Source: Gnetum montanum
Taxonomy: Eukaryota > Streptophyta > Gnetopsida > Gnetales > Gnetaceae
Assembly: GCA_015680685.1 (NCBI GenBank)
Contig: MNCI01016127.1
Span: forward strand, 131,224-195,223
Direction: 5' to 3'
DNA: 64,000 bases
Shown: one piece after another, positions 23,564 to 34,199 of the stretch
Layout of the letters: every line of letters starts with the position of its first letter
Numbering within the stretch: the first letter of the stretch is position 1
Made by a program: the position numbers and the translations under genes
The notes under the pieces: model-generated
Told to the model about the DNA's origin: nothing
What the model saw: only the letters and a program-made list of their open reading frames with translations
Database searches by the model: none

Positions 23564-24371
23564 TGATGAGTGGCAAGATACCCCTACACTCAACCATACG
23601 AATATGAGCGTTTTCATGCATGATCCAATTGAACTCCGTAGACAAACTAGTTGTGGCACCTAGATCGTTAACCTTAGGTCACAGTTCGTTGTCTTCCCAC
23701 CTAGACTAGTATTATATTTTTCATGTATGGTTTAGTCCAGAGTGAGGTGTATGATTTGTTCCTAATCTAATGTTATTCCTGAAGACAATGGAAAATAAGA
23801 TTAACTAAGCTAGGAGGAAAAGGTAAGAAAATATAATCCAGCCTAAGTGTGATGAGAATCCGTTCCTTGATTATCCATACACATCTTGGACTTCATGCAT
23901 GACTACCACTGGGATTACCAAGTGCAGATCCTAGGTACACCACTGGATTACCAAGTAGTCACACTTAAATTCTCATAATCAAGTCGTACTCATTCCGCGT
24001 TACTAGGAGTTTAAGGGTGAGAGAAACTAATTAGGAAAGTAGTAAATAACAATTAGATAAATAAATAAACAAAGTGAATGCTACAATGATGAAGTAATCT
24101 TTATCTTTATTTCTGATCATGTGTGTGTCCAAGTATGTCACACTCGAATAAAAGATGTTGTACAATTACATTCACCACACTGCAGGCAAACACTGAAAAA
24201 TAATCTAACTCTAGAGGGATCAAATTGCCAGAGTCTAGCTACAATCTAAATTGCTAATGCCTAAAGAAGGAAGAGCCACTTCTTATTTATAGACATTGCA
24301 GCGAACTATGATATCGTGTATGCGATATCGCGTATGTGATATCGGAGCCCATGCGATATCACATCCCATCA
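23564..24371 (-). repeat. 3' LTR of element A
   Basis: 808 bp. A minus-strand TATA box is at about 24285 (TTATTTATAG on plus). The U3 end holds four GATATC palindromes between 24309 and 24360, against six in the 5' LTR. Confidence 0.9.
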
Positions 24372-24381
24372 TACCCCCACG
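24372..24381 (-). promoter_or_regulatory. polypurine tract of element A
   Basis: CGTGGGGGTA on the minus strand, directly against the U3 end. Confidence 0.7.
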
Positions 24382-24535
24382 AATGAATAAAAACTTGTCC
24401 TCGAGTTATAGTGATTACACAGTGGATAGGTATGGGATTATTAGATGGGAAAAAATGAAATGATGCCGCAGTGTAGGAAGAAAACAAAAGAAAGACACAA
24501 CATAGTAAAATGCTACAACTACAAAAATTTGGAAC

Positions 24536-25160
24536 TCATGTAGTTCCTGGTGGCGATGGCTCCTCCATAGGTGTCTTTCCCTTTTCTTGTGCTCCAGGTC
24601 TTGTGATTTGATGGCATTGAAGTATGGCTTGGATTTTCTCCTCTTGTGAATCCTTGAGTGCCTTGGTGTGCATGTAAGTTTGCACTTGTGCCATAAAGGT
24701 AGCCCAGTCAGCCTTCTCTTTTTATTCCACCACCCTTTTATTCTCTATCAATAATTTATTAAGTTGCTCAGTTCTAAAAGTGTCCAGCTTGTTTTCAGCA
24801 ACCTTTGGCCCTATATTTGGAAGGTTTAATACTTTCAAAATGGCTTGAACAAAGAAATCAATAGTCACACCAAAAATTTTAACCATGGTGCCTTCTTCTT
24901 TATTGTGCCAAAACTGGTACATTTCCCCTAAGTACCAGGAACCGCTTTTAGAGAGGGTATCTCCTGCTTCTGCCTACCCAGACTGTACGGTAGGAGGATC
25001 TTATTGATGAATGCTGAATGATTTTTCCTTCTATTCTGCATGTTTTCTAGTAGGATCTTGTCTTCCACCTCTCTGAGATTGTTCGATCATGCCTTGATCA
25101 GGACCTTCCTATTGTCTGCGTTTCGGGGCCGTTTGCAATCACACTGGACCAATTGTTAGT
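24536..25160 (-). pseudogene. second ORF of element A (unknown protein)
   Basis: Counterpart of the B ORF. From about 25110 the minus strand reads DNRKVLIKA, then LLENMQNRRKNHSAFINKI. An open segment 24922-24722 contains VKIFGVTIDFFVQAILKVLN. After a stop it continues WATFMAQVQTYMHTKALKDS and ends GKTPMEEPSPPGTT with a stop at 24536-24538. Several stops and at least one frameshift are present. The segment between the conserved ends is the best view of the middle of this protein. No retroviral or host domain is recognised. Confidence 0.5.
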
Positions 25161-25199
25161 AAGGTTGTTACCAAAGTTAGGTTATACCTTACTGCTTGC

Positions 25200-27590
25200 A
25201 TTAATAGATTTACTTTATTTTCATGTGATGTTAATTATTAGAAGAACATATCCCTGAAAGATTATAGTGTTGAGTCCTCTTTGCTTAGGTGGTTTCCAAA
25301 TTTAATTTTCTGGTATAGCTAAGGGAATGAAATTGTTTTTGACACATTTTATTCTTAATTTTAGAACTAATTACCCTTAAATATGTCCTTTGGGCGATGA
25401 TGAATTTCAAAAGATTTATGCACTATTCGGCATGTGCCCCTCCCCCATGACTAAAATAAACACTCCGGGTTCAAGTAGGTTCAAATGGAATAAAAACTAG
25501 AGTACCAGTGAGCGAGTTATGGATATGGAAGCAAGGGACATGCAATCATGAGTGGTAGAGTGGAATTGAAAAAATTCCCCTGCATGAACAATTGCAAATG
25601 ATGTTGATTAGCACAGGGGGTCACATATATATATTTTCATTAAAGTTAGGGCACTTAGAGAATCTACCAAATTTTTAATATTTCTTTGAAATTAAACAAT
25701 GTAAACGAAGGACATCTGGCCGATTGTTAAAGGGTTCCAGGGTAATTCAACTAGTTATAAAGGCATGAAAATTATGATGGTGTGAAATTTATCAATGAGG
25801 ACCTCAGATGGTAGAGAAAAGGCTATGTGATGGTAATAAGGGAAAGAAAATTGTTGTTAATATGCTAAGGGTAAGAAATGGTGTGTGTGAGTTGTGTCAT
25901 AAGCGAAGATTACAAAAAAAATTACACAAGTGGGTCCTCCCCAAAGCAAGTTTCAACCTATAATGCCCTTGTGTAACCACACTTAAAGTGTCCATGGGCA
26001 CTAGAAGGGTTAAATGTAATCTACACTAACTCCACAAAACACACACATGTAATTATCATTAGAATGAGATGAGAATTCTATGTTACATAGGACATGAGCT
26101 ACAATTACACGAATAGTGAGATGAGACGAACTATAGAAAGGGATCGTAGAGATTGGGACATGAGGTAACTGACCTAGGGCATAGTGAATCCTGCATGTAA
26201 AGTATGATTAAGGTGTCATTAACCCATCATTCAAAGATCAGGACCAAGTCCATTCCTCTAATCAGTGAAATCGCATTGTGTCATCCCATGATGAACAATT
26301 ATGAGAGTACCACAACAACAAGGCATACGATCACTTAACATTTTTTTCAAGGGAGTAGTGACTTTTTTTTTGTGGCACTTTGTTTTCTCCTTTTCTTTTT
26401 CTCTTTTTTCTCTTTTTTCTAAACCTTACTGAGTCCAGAGAAGCCACCAACCTTTAGGCATGGGTGCATGTCTTTCCAGTGGGACCCCCTAGAATAGCCT
26501 TTGATTTTGAGTTCCCTTTTGATTACTCTTACTTCCATTTTTCATTAGATCTACAAGGATCTTAGTACAACCACGTTGCATGATAACTCCCACAAACATC
26601 ACCAAAGAGAATCCACAAGTCCCTTTGATGTCACACCCTATTCATTCCCTCTTGGTCCATCCTTTTTCATTCTAGGTATAATGAACACAAAATTAATTTT
26701 AAGTTTTAATAATTTCAAGAATATTATTGTACCCTTGAAAAGAACCTCTTATTTGTAGAGTGGAGGAGTGGGTGTAATGGGCTCACTATTCCAAATAATT
26801 GATCACTCATGACTTAATAACATAGAACACACCTCAACCAACAATCCACATGAGTTTTTTATTCATAGACGAGATTACTTACAAAAACGTAAAATGATAA
26901 AAACACAGAAAGATAAAAATATAAAACAAAAAGTTGAAAAATAAAAAACTAGAAAATAAAAATTTTTAAAATTAAATAAAACTAAAAAATATTTATTAAC
27001 CCTACTTTTTATTAGAATGGGAGATATCCCCCATAACTAAACGGTTGAGTATGGCAAGGATTAATAAATAGAAGATGAGGATCCTTGCATGTTGGAAATA
27101 TTGGAACTGATCCATACTTATCCCCTCGGGGTTCACACACTTGATTATAATGAGCATAGTGTGGCACTTTATACGACGTAGTTCCCGAATACCGAGTTGA
27201 CCCACTATGATGTTTAGGACTATTAGATGGTATGCAAGGATTAGGATGATGCCTCCCATGGTTGTGTTCATTGGGCCGTATGGTTGTTGGAGTGTTTGAT
27301 AGTGGCCCTAATGAAGTTACATGAGGCATTAGGTTCGAAGGACTTGTGCTAAGTTGAAAGATGCAGTGGCCTTTGAATTATGTTGTCCCTTCTTATGGTC
27401 ATGTTTAAAGAAGGGGTGCTTTGGATGTTGAGGAGGTTTCTCACTACTGTTGGTAGTAGTAGCACAAGTGTTGTTCATGGGCTATTGCGGTGGTGCAGGT
27501 ACCTTAGGAACAGTTGGTGGCATTGTAGAAGGAGGGAAAGGATGAGAATATTGAAAGTTAGGAGGAGTATAAGAGCATAAGGTGGTGGTT
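25200..27590 (-). other. non-coding internal part of element A
   Basis: Matches the non-coding part of B. Contains pyrimidine runs (TCTTTTTTCT near 26405), an A-rich stretch at 26880-27000 and the near-palindrome 27018-27033. Open frames here overlap on the same strand without family motifs and look accidental. Confidence 0.45.
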
Positions 27591-27599
27591 GTGTTGGAG

Positions 27600-28878
27600 G
27601 TATGGGTTGATACTATTGAGAAGAATGGTACTATGGTGAGATAAAGTGTGGTAGCCTAGCTGGAGAAACAGGATGTTGAACGTGATAAGCATTTGGGTCC
27701 AGATGATACGAAGGGTGCCTCTAGTCTAATGGTGGTTTCCCCCATGACTGGGATTGTTGCCACTGTGGTTGAACACAATATCTCTGTATGAACTTTGGAT
27801 GTAGCATGTTTCTTCAATGCTCCTGTAAATGTAACAATATTGGGCATTAGCCTTTGGGGTGATCATACAGGCATATGTTGCATTCATTCGTAGGATTGGA
27901 AGTTGAGCACTTATTCCCTTCATTCTTTTTTTCTGAATGTCTAATGTTTTGTCCTCCTTCTTCAGTTCTCAACACTCTATCTCCAATGGTGTTGATAAAT
28001 TCTCCACACTTTTGATACACCCATTCCAACATCTTAATGCTCTTTACCTCAAATTCTTCTAATGATTGTTGTATTGGCAAAGATGATCCTTCCACCTTGA
28101 GATTGGTTGATTTCTCCTTATTATGATCATGGACCTTTGTTAAGTTGAAATTTTGGTCTCATTGATGTTTTTCAACACTCTCCCATCTAGCCATTTCTCC
28201 TTCTTCTTTTCCTACCTCTTGAATAAGCTCTTGGATTTGATGGATTTGTAGTTCATATAGTTGACCTTGGGCATATACTCCTAAGGTCTCTCTTGTTTCA
28301 TTACGTAGCCCATCAATGATATGGTACATTAGCCTTTCCTCGGAAAACCCATGGCTTGGATAGTTGTTTAATACTGCATAATATCTTTCTAAGGCCATGT
28401 CCAAGGGTTCATGTTATGCTTGTTTCCATCCTTGGATTTTTTTCCTCAAGGCTAACACTCTTGCGTAGGTTTGATATTTTTTGTTAAATAACTCTACCAT
28501 TGTTGANTTATCAATGTTGTTCCATGTGCAGGCATCATAGAAGGCTTGTAAATGTTGATGTGGATCTAAGTCATAGCCTCCTGAAAATGTAGGAAAGTTA
28601 TTTAAATCAAGCCTAGGTAGTCGGCTCTCTTTACGATGCCTACGTGAGATTCGAATAGACTCCTGTATTTGCGTTAGGCTTGTAGTGGCCAGTGGGGGTT
28701 TATCATCATTAGGTAAATTATGTCTTCATGTGTTTGGATGATGTTGCTTTTGTTCATGTTTATAAGAAACCCCTACTTTAGGTTGTATACTCCAATCTTC
28801 ATCATCATAGAGTTTGTTGGTTCTCCAATGAACTTCCTCACTAAGTGTGGCATTATTGTAATCTTGTAGAAGAGACAT
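27600..28878 (-). pseudogene. gag relic of element A
   Basis: The start codon at 28878 (minus, ATGTCTCTT) is shared with B (31831). Reading 5' to 3': the capsid core is damaged by a gap at base 28507; then LALERYY-type sequence (MDMALERYYAVLNNYPSHGF), NETRETLGVYAQGQLYELQ, and a charged linker with VEGSSLPIQQSLEEFEVKSI. A single CX2CX3HX4C zinc knuckle (CNIC LYD H then C) lies at about 27870-27840 with a stop inside it. A Pro/Ser-rich tail follows. This is the normal order of a Ty3/gypsy gag (capsid, linker, nucleocapsid). Stops split it into several pieces. No protease follows. Confidence 0.75.
28507..28507. other. ambiguous base (N) marking a probable assembly gap
   Basis: The only N seen. 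Alignment with element B shows about 94 bp present in B (about 31091-31184) but missing here exactly at this base, so sequence was probably lost in assembly. Confidence 0.7.
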
Positions 28879-29003
28879 TGTTGTGAAGTTGTGTGTGAAA
28901 TTTGTATGTGACTTTTAATAATTATTATTTTTTCTAAAATATGTATCATTAATTCATTTACAGCAACCTTGTATGATATAACTAATTTAGATAACTAGCA
29001 CTG

Positions 29004-29021
29004 TCCCCGACAATGGCACCA
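29004..29021 (-). promoter_or_regulatory. primer-binding site of element A (tRNA-Asp)
   Basis: The minus strand TGGTGCCATTGTCGGGGA lies one base from the LTR. The tRNA-Asp complement is TGGCGCCGTTGCCGGGGA; three transitions separate them. Confidence 0.8.
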
Positions 29022-29022
29022 A

Positions 29023-29855
29023 TGATGAGTGGCGAGATACCCCTACACTCAACCATACGAATACGAGCTTTTTCACACATGATTCGATCAAACTTCGCAG
29101 ATGGACTAGTTCTAGCACCTAGATCATTAACCTTAGGTCGCAGTTCACTCTCTTCCCACTTAGACTAGTATTATATTTTTCATGTATGATTTAGTCCAGA
29201 GTGAGGTGTATGATTTGTTCCAAATCTAATGCTACTCCTGAAGACAATGGAAAATAAGATTAACTAAGTTAGGAGGAAAAGGTAAGAAAATCTAATCTAG
29301 CCTAAGTGTGATGAGCATCTGTTCCTTGATTATCTGTACACATCTTGGACTTCGTTCATGACTACCACTGGGATTACCAAGAGAAGATCCTAGGTACACC
29401 ACTGGATTACCAAGTAATCACACTTAAATGCTTGTAATCAAGTCATACTCATTTCGCATTACTAAGAGTTTAAGAGTGAGAGAAACTAATTAGGAAAGAA
29501 GTAAATAACAATTAGATAAATAAATAAACAAAGTGAATGCTACAATGATGAATTAATCTTGATCTTTATTGCCGATCATGTGCATGTCCAAGTATGTCAC
29601 ACTCGAATAAAGGATGTTGTACAATTACATTCACCACATTGTGGGCATCTAACTCTGGAGGGATCAAACTGCTAGAGTCTAGCTACAATCTAACTTCATA
29701 ATGCCTAAACAAGGGAGAGCCACCTCTTATTTATAGACATTGCAGCGAACTGCAATATCACATACGCGATATCACAGAGGAAGACGCGATATCGTGATGG
29801 ACACGATATGGCGGTGGACGTGATATCGCATCCCATGTGATATCACGTCCCATCA
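29023..29855 (-). repeat. 5' LTR of element A
   Basis: 833 bp, TGATGAGTGGCG..ACGTCCCATCA. Its U3 end (29752-29847) carries six GATATC-type motifs: AATATCA, CGATATCA, CGATATCG, CGATATGG, TGATATCG and TGATATCA. The minus-strand TATA box is near 29730. Confidence 0.9.
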
Positions 29856-29860
29856 CTGAT

Positions 29861-31831
29861 AAAGTTACATAAGGCATTGGGTTCAAGAAGAAAGATGCAC
29901 CACAGTGTTGGAATTTTCATGCATTTGAGGTTGTAGTGGTCTCAAAATGATGTTTTCCCTTTCTACAACCATGCCTAAAGAAAGGACGCTTCTGGTGTTG
30001 TAGTGGACCTCCACTACTATTGACAGTAGCAGCAGAAGTCATGTTCGTGGGTTAGTGCTATGGTGCAAAACCTTTTAGAACAATTGGTGGTGATGTAGAA
30101 GGAGGTGAATGATGAGAATATTGAGGGTAAGGAGAAGTATAAGAAATATGAGGTGGTGATCTTGTTGGAAAGGACATAGGCTGATAGTACTTAGGAGAAT
30201 AATAACAATGTAATGAGATAGAATATGTTGACTTGGTTTGGGAAACAAGATGCTAAACCTGATAAGTGCTTAGGTTCAGATGATATGAAGGGTGTGACTA
30301 GTTTGAGGGTGGCCTCCCCCATGACTGGGATCTTTTCCACTATGATTGAACTTAGTATTTTTGTACGAACTCTAGATGTAACATTCTTCCCCAATGCTCA
30401 TGTAAATGTGACAAGATTGGGCATTGACCTTTGGGTGATCGTACAATCAAACATTACATTGATATGTATGATTAGTAGTTGAGTTCTTATCCTTATTCTC
30501 TTCAACCCTTCTTTTCAATTGTCTAGTTGTGTTATGTCCCACTTCTTAGTTCTTCATGGTTCTACCTCTAATAGTGTTGGCATATTCTTCACATTTTTCA
30601 TGTATCCATTCCATCATCTTATTAATCTTTGCCTGAATTTCATCTACTGATTGTAGTATTGGCAAATATGATTCCACCTCCTTGAGGTGAGTTGATTTCT
30701 CCTCTTCATGATTATGGACATTTGCTAATTCCATATTTTGGTCCCGTTAAGAGCTTTCAACATTCTTCCATTTAGTCATTTCTCCTTCTTCTTTTGCTAC
30801 CCACTTGATAAGCTCTTGGAATTGGTGGTTTGTAGCTCGTATAGTTAACTTGGGACATACATCCCTAGGGTCTCTCTTGTTTCATTATAGAGCCTATCCA
30901 TGATATGATACATTAGCCTTTCCTTGAAGAACCCATGACCTAGGTAGTTGTTTAAAAATGCATAATATCTTTCTAAGGCCATGTCCAAGGGTTCATGTTA
31001 TGCTTGTTTTCACTCTTGGATTTCTTTCCTCAAGGTTGACACTCTAGCATAAGTTTGATATCTTTCATTGAAGAGTTCTACTATTGTTGGCCAATGTCGG
31101 ATTGATTTTGGTTTTAAGGACCTGTACCATAATTTTTCTTGGCCAACGAGTGTCATAGGAAAGAGCTTAAGTTTTTTCCATCCATTATCAATATTGTTCC
31201 ATACACAGGCATCATGGAAGGCTTGTAGATGATGTTGCAGATCTAAATCATAGCCTCTTGAAAATCTAGCAAAGTTATTGAAATCAAGCTTGGATATATA
31301 GCTTTTCTTAATATGCCTACAAGATATTCGAACAACCTCTTGTATATGCATTAGACTCTTAGTGGCCAATAGGGGTTCATCATCACTAGGTAGGTTATGA
31401 GTTTGCAAGTTGAAACGATGTTGTCTTTGTTCATGTTGGCATTTCTAACTTTGCCAATGGGCTTGATTTTTATTTCTATGCCGACCCCTTAAAAGATGGT
31501 CATTCATTTTGTGACCTGACATTGAAGGAGAAAAGGAAGATGAAGAATTGGAAGACTCATCATGACTTTTGTAGATCTCCCAATCATCCATGGATAAATC
31601 CTTGTTACCTTTTGAGAAGGTCCTAGGCCTTACGAGCCCCCTCGTTCCATGGGATGCCTCATCTTAACTAGCGGTGTCTAAGTTGGTTGAAAAAAGTCCT
31701 TGAGTATCATTGGGATGTCTATGAACATATAAAACTCCTGCATAAGATTTAGTACTCCAAACTTCTTCATTGGTTCCCCAATGAATTGCCTCACTAAATG
31801 TTGCATTATCATTGTCTTTTCAAAGAGACAT
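29861..31831 (-). pseudogene. gag relic of element B
   Basis: The start at 31831 (ATGTCTCTT) lies about 115 bp inside the primer site. The best-preserved part is the open frame 31408-31010, with the capsid segment FHDACVWNNIDNGWKKLKLF, then MTLVGQEKLWYRSL and IVELFNERYQTYARVSTLRK. This matches the Retrotrans_gag pattern (..F...L.G.A..WY..L.......W..L...F...F). Downstream come MALERYYAFLNNYLGHGF, a charged linker, then CPILSHLHEHW after a damaged zinc knuckle at about 30450-30410, and a Pro-rich tail. Coding is cut at 29861 by the insertion of element A. Confidence 0.8.
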
Positions 31832-31946
31832 TGTTGTGAATTATGTGTGACTTAACTAAATTTAATTTCTTTTTCTAAAAGATATATCATTAATACTTTG
31901 TTACAATGATCTTATATGGTCTAACTAATCTAAATAACTAGCATCT

Positions 31947-31964
31947 TCCTCGACAATGGTGCCA
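31947..31964 (-). promoter_or_regulatory. primer-binding site of element B (tRNA-Asp type)
   Basis: The minus strand TGGCACCATTGTCGAGGA lies one base from the LTR. Confidence 0.75.
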
Positions 31965-31965
31965 A

Positions 31966-32903
31966 TGATGAGTGGTGAGGTAGCCCTACACTCAACCATA
32001 CGAATACGAGCGTTTCACGCATGATCTCGTTGAACTTCGTAGATGGGCTAGTTGTGGTATCTAGATAGTTACTCGCTGATCATAGTTTACTATATTTCCA
32101 TTTGGACTAGTATTTTCTTTGTCACATATGGTTTAGTCTAGAGTGAGGTGTATGATGTAGTCCTAAACTAGTGCTACTCCTAGAGGCAATAGAAAATAAC
32201 TTTAATTAAGCTATGAGGAAATGGAAGACAGAGTTCAGCTAATAGGACATAGGAGGAGAGAATCTAAGCTAGCCTAAGTGCTATGAGCATTAATTCCTTA
32301 ATCATCCATACACATCTTGGACCTTATGTATGACTACTAGGATTACCAAGTGCATATCCTAGGTACGCTACTGGGATACCAAGTAGTCACACTTAAATAT
32401 TGGTGATTAAGTCGTACTCATTTCTCATTTAATAACAGGGATAGGAGTTGAGGGTAAAGAAGTATTAATTAAAATAATAATAAATAACAATTAAGTAATT
32501 AAACTAAGTAAATGCTGCAATGAAAAAGTAATCTCAATCTTTATTTCTGGTCATGTGTGTGTCCAAGTACATCACACTTGAATAAAGGTGTCATACAATT
32601 ACAATCATCACACTGTGGGCATGCACTGGGACAAAGGATTGAGAAGGACTGAAAATGAAAACTAACTTCTAACTAAACTGACTTATTACTTTCCTGTGTG
32701 CCCCATTGTGTATGTATAGGCTCACATGGGAACTGATATCATGTATCTAATGCTTATTAGGCCACGATATTGTGTACCCAATATCAAGGGTCTAATATCG
32801 GGGGTGCAATATCGAGGGTCCAATATCAAGACTCATTAGACCTGATATCTTGTACTCGATAATAGGGGTCAGATATCAGCACCTGGAAAACCATGATTCA
32901 TCA
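31966..32903 (-). repeat. 5' LTR of element B
   Basis: 938 bp, the partner of 20299-21244. The U3 end (32738-32880) carries GATATC/AATATC-type motifs like the 3' copy, with differences in number and sequence. Confidence 0.85.
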
Positions 32904-33784
32904 AGTATCAAACACAAATAGTGTCATGTGTTGGCCATAAATCCATTGCAAGTCCAAAGTCATCAACAAAGAAACCTTAGTGCACAATGCTACCGACCAT
33001 AGCCAAAAAAACAAAATCCTTCAAAAAAAACTTAAAATTGACTAGTGCAAAATACCATAGATGGGAAAAATATTAGAAAAAGGACAAAAAATTATTTTTT
33101 GACATAAATGTAAAAAACAAATGCCAAAGAACCACGATTGACCATCAACATTGCAGTCTAAGTATAGGAAAAACTAAGACTATGCTAGTTTTCAACCTAA
33201 ATTTTGATAACAAAAACTAGTTTGCAACAAAATGATTGTAGTTAAAACATGGGAAAAATTCATTAAAAATTTGAAAAATTCTAAAATTCATCTAAAACCT
33301 ATTTACACTATTACTATCATCCCTAGGTACCTAAAAAGTAGACCACAATGCCATAGAAAATCCCAAAAGCTACCATTTTTCTCATAGGAAAATTATGAAA
33401 TTTTGCAAAATAAGGTCAAAATGTTTAAAATGGGGTTGGTAAAAAGGCATAAAAGATTCTAAAATATTTGAAAAAATATGGTTCCACCTTTTGTACATCT
33501 AAAAAACCTAGAACAATAGATCTACATAGTTAAAATTGCAAAATTTCAGCATATGTAGTCTAGCAAAAATTAATCAAACTATGGAAAAAATGCTTAACAC
33601 AAGTATGATAGAAAATTCAAATCTCTCTAAATCCATTACCAAAAACACAGATTATGATTTTTTTTACAATTGACAGACCTAGATATTTCATTCAGTGCAA
33701 ACAAATTAGAAAATTTCAACCTAAAATAGCCTAGATGTGGGAAAACATTTTCACAAATTGCCAAAAAAGTAGAGAAATGGTGGT
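32904..33784 (-). other. gene X intron 1, left copy, 5' part
   Basis: A-rich on plus, T-rich on minus, with no ORF. It corresponds in position and composition to 58770-60404 of the right copy. Element B is inserted at its right-to-left midpoint. Confidence 0.4.
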
Positions 33785-33919
33785 ACGTTGGTACTTGGTA
33801 GCCATAGACAAAGATCCTTCTCCTGTAGAAGAATTTGGATGCTTGGAATTGATTTCCATAGCCTCCTCTACCTCATTTAGAACTAGGTTTTAGGTTGTGG
33901 TTTTGATCTTCTTCACCAT
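33785..33919 (-). pseudogene. gene X exon 1, left copy
   Basis: ATG at 33919 in context TTACCATGGTG opens MVKKIKTTT, a stop, then NLVLNEVEEAMEINSKHPNS and STGEGSLSMATKYQRTT. It is followed by T-rich intron-like sequence. The right copy starts likewise with MATKKH in context CTACCATGGCA directly downstream of its array. The predicted exon is short, charged and has one stop. The start choice rests on the matched ACCATGG context and the shared position beside the array. Confidence 0.4.
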
Positions 33920-34199
33920 GGTAAGTGATATTGGAGAGTCCTACTATAGAGAAAAGCCAAAATTCTTGGTTTTAGTACCACAACACTATCTTGGGAGATA
34001 GGTAGAAGCCTAAATTCTTATTATTTTATGCTAATCATGGTTTTTGACAATAATTTCAATTCTTTTGCACTGCACTTAGAAATTCATATGAAAGATAAGC
34101 TCCAACAATCTAGTTTCATGTTGAAAACTCTAACTGGAAGCCTAGATGCTGATATTGAAACCCTTAAAGCAAAAAAATGAACCCTCTACATGTTGAGCT

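Larger units (their letters stand above)
23564..29855 (-). mobile_element. element A: LTR retrotransposon without pol, nested in B
   Basis: LTRs at 23564-24371 and 29023-29855, both TGATGAGTGGC..CCCATCA, flanked by a perfect 5-bp duplication CTGAT at 23559-23563 and 29856-29860. A tRNA-Asp-type primer site (29004-29021) and a polypurine tract (24372-24381) put it on the minus strand. The internal 4.65 kb holds gag (28878 to about 27600), a small second ORF near the 3' LTR, and a non-coding part between them; no pol motif is present. Host sequence resumes across the insertion: GGCCCTGAT before and AAAGTTACATAAGGC after correspond to GGCCCTAATGAAGTTACATG inside A itself at 27303-27322. A therefore inserted into B at this point. 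Confidence 0.92.
20299..32903 (-). mobile_element. element B: LTR retrotransposon without pol, hosting element A
   Basis: LTRs at 20299-21244 and 31966-32903 share the termini TGATGAGTGGTGAGG and ..ATGATTCAT(C/T)A. A tRNA-Asp-type primer site at 31947-31964 and a polypurine tract at 21245-21254 set the orientation as minus. After removing the nested element A (23564-29855 plus one target copy) the internal region is about 4.4 kb: gag, then a second small ORF, then a long non-coding part. No RT or integrase motif occurs. Flanking pentamers are GCTAT (left) and AGTAT (right), at best a degraded target duplication. It sits inside intron 1 of the left gene X copy. Confidence 0.85.
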
